18,332 nt of DNA from Clostridiales bacterium (lineage in GTDB: Bacteria; Bacillota; Clostridia; Oscillospirales; Ruminococcaceae): contig JAAZLM010000001.1 in the NCBI GenBank assembly GCA_012799315.1, positions 1-18,332 of the forward strand, written 5' to 3'. Both the position numbers and the translations under genes were made by a program. This document shows positions 17,209-18,332 of the stretch, in pieces. The notes under the pieces are model-generated. The model searched no databases and had not been told where the DNA came from. It worked only from the letters and a program-made list of their open reading frames with translations. Numbering within the stretch: position 1 is the first letter of the stretch; every line of letters starts with the position of its first letter.

Positions 17209-18332
17209 TTAAGCTATAAATTTCTTTAACCGTGCCTTTAGTCTTGCTTTAAAGGTATTGTTCTGACTTGTCCTTTTCTGCTGGCGCCGCTCCTTTAGCA
17301 TTTCAGATGCTAAAATAGCTTCATGCTGCATTTCTTCTATTGTCGGTGGTGTGAATTCATCATCGGCAGGCTCGCCCCCAATTCCATCTAGCTCAAGAAT
17401 ATTCATTATAGCATCATTGAACTGGAATGCATCATCGGGATTAACATAAATATCGCAGTTTAAATTAATGATCTTCTCTTTGCCGACTTTCCTAGTTATC
17501 CTTTCGCCAAAGTTGATTGGTGAAATAATGATTTTATCATATCTTTCAAGCATTTTTTGATCAACATAGCGCTTTAAACTTAGATCCTTGCTAATATATA
17601 CAATTGATTTGTCAGCGATTGTTGGCAATGCCCATCTCCAAATATCTTGACTTTGCGCAGTGTCGATCGTAAGGTCGAATCGAATATCATCGAAGACGAA
17701 ACGAGTGAAAATCTGAGTCCCCTCATCCGATAGATAACCGTCGCCAAATGCGGATTCTGTCCTTGCACCCGATATTGCCTCTTGATAATATCGATATAAC
17801 TGCCATGGACAACGATAGATGATGTGGATATTCGGATTAAGCCGCTTTAAGTAAACCTCATCAACGATATTGGGCCTTGCATTGAAATAGAGTGTAATAT
17901 CTAACTGGGTAAAGTCAATTTTATTAAGCGAATTTACAAGATCGGCACTATCCGCCCTTGAACGGAAGTTACCAACATTGATTAAAATTCGTGGTTTTTC
18001 CGGTCTTTCGATACTATAAACATTCGGCGAATGTGCACCCTTGAATATAATATCGACAACACGTTGAGTGCAATTCCCATCTTCACGGTAGCAATATTCT
18101 TCTAGCATATATGTATGCTTATCTTCATAGTTAGGATAGATTTCATCAATATTAGCAAGTGTATCGGTAACTTCTTTTGCGGTGTAACAAATTGGCCCCG
18201 GCATAGTGTCGAAATCCATATACATTCCACGCTCTTTTTCGTATAACTCCCTATCGTAAGCAAAGAAAATAATTGGTCGCTTTAATTTTAGGAAGTCGAA
18301 GAATATTCCCGAATAATCGGTAATTAGAATAT
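17209..18332 (-). CDS. TagF-like CDP-polyol phosphotransferase with C-terminal GT-B-like domain, 5' end outside the window
   Basis: The frame is open to the right edge, so only the last 373 residues are seen. The first visible residues, ILITDYSGIFFDFLKLKRP, then YEKERGMYMDFDTMPGPI, are the C-terminal signatures of the CDP-glycerol glycerophosphotransferase family (PF04464: TagB, TagF, TarL). These peripheral membrane enzymes add polyol phosphates to teichoic-acid-like polymers. After this domain come about 230 more residues. They include RILINVGNFRSRADSADLVN and YDKIIISPINF, resembling the first half of a GT-B glycosyltransferase as found in some multidomain Gram-positive homologues, but ending without the usual second half. 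The tail is basic (ARLKARLKKF). It lies 38 bases ahead of the decarboxylase gene on the same strand, linking polymer assembly to phosphonate synthesis. Donor and acceptor are unknown. Confidence 0.85.
   Translation of the reverse strand, partial: ILITDYSGIFFDFLKLKRPIIFFAYDRELYEKERGMYMDFDTMPGPICYTAKEVTDTLANIDEIYPNYEDKHTYMLEEYCYREDGNCTQRVVDIIFKGAHSPNVYSIERPEKPRILINVGNFRSRADSADLVNSLNKIDFTQLDITLYFNARPNIVDEVYLKRLNPNIHIIYRCPWQLYRYYQEAISGARTESAFGDGYLSDEGTQIFTRFVFDDIRFDLTIDTAQSQDIWRWALPTIADKSIVYISKDLSLKRYVDQKMLERYDKIIISPINFGERITRKVGKEKIINLNCDIYVNPDDAFQFNDAIMNILELDGIGGEPADDEFTPPTIEEMQHEAILASEMLKERRQQKRTSQNNTFKARLKARLKKFIA

Overview
The window looks like chromosomal DNA from a low-GC Gram-positive bacterium of the Clostridia type. 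The support is AT-rich DNA with strong AGGAGG-type ribosome binding sites, a perfect CIRCE operator in front of groES-groEL, a lipobox lipoprotein, a DUF815-type ATPase and a TagF-like (teichoic-acid polymerase family) transferase. I cannot name the genus.

Layout. Bases 1-3456 (+) hold the end of an unrecognised beta-rich protein followed by an ABC-2 exporter, ATPase plus a large permease, with 4-base stop/start overlaps. Bases 3457-3960 hold no intact gene, only a frameshifted coding remnant and a strong terminator. Bases 3962-4085 (-) hold tRNA-Thr(GGT) with a consensus promoter. Bases 4155-6405 (+) hold a DUF815 AAA+ ATPase and a BtuF/FhuD-like binding lipoprotein in one short operon. Bases 6406-6661 hold three consecutive hairpins, possibly including a small RNA. 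Bases 6662-10358 (-) form an envelope-stress style operon: OmpR-family response regulator, HAMP/HisKA histidine kinase and a membrane-anchored HtrA protease with PDZ domain. Bases 10359-10849 form a divergent regulatory region ending in a promoter and CIRCE. Bases 10850-12800 (+) are groES and groEL, closed by a terminator. Bases 12864-18332 (-) form a phosphonate operon.

The phosphonate operon is the most interesting part. Read in transcription order it encodes a TagF-like CDP-polyol phosphotransferase (running off the right edge), phosphonopyruvate decarboxylase, a 675-residue fusion of two different nucleotidyltransferase domains with PEP mutase, and an iron-type alcohol dehydrogenase. Family knowledge predicts PEP to phosphonopyruvate to phosphonoacetaldehyde to 2-hydroxyethylphosphonate, followed by CTP activation. 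The TagF-like protein suggests transfer of the phosphonate, or of a polyol phosphate carrying it, to a cell-wall or surface polymer. That last step is inference.

The two-component/HtrA operon and groESL sit back to back, so protein-quality genes of the envelope and cytoplasm share one intergenic region. No insertion sequence, integrase, CRISPR array or phage gene is visible.
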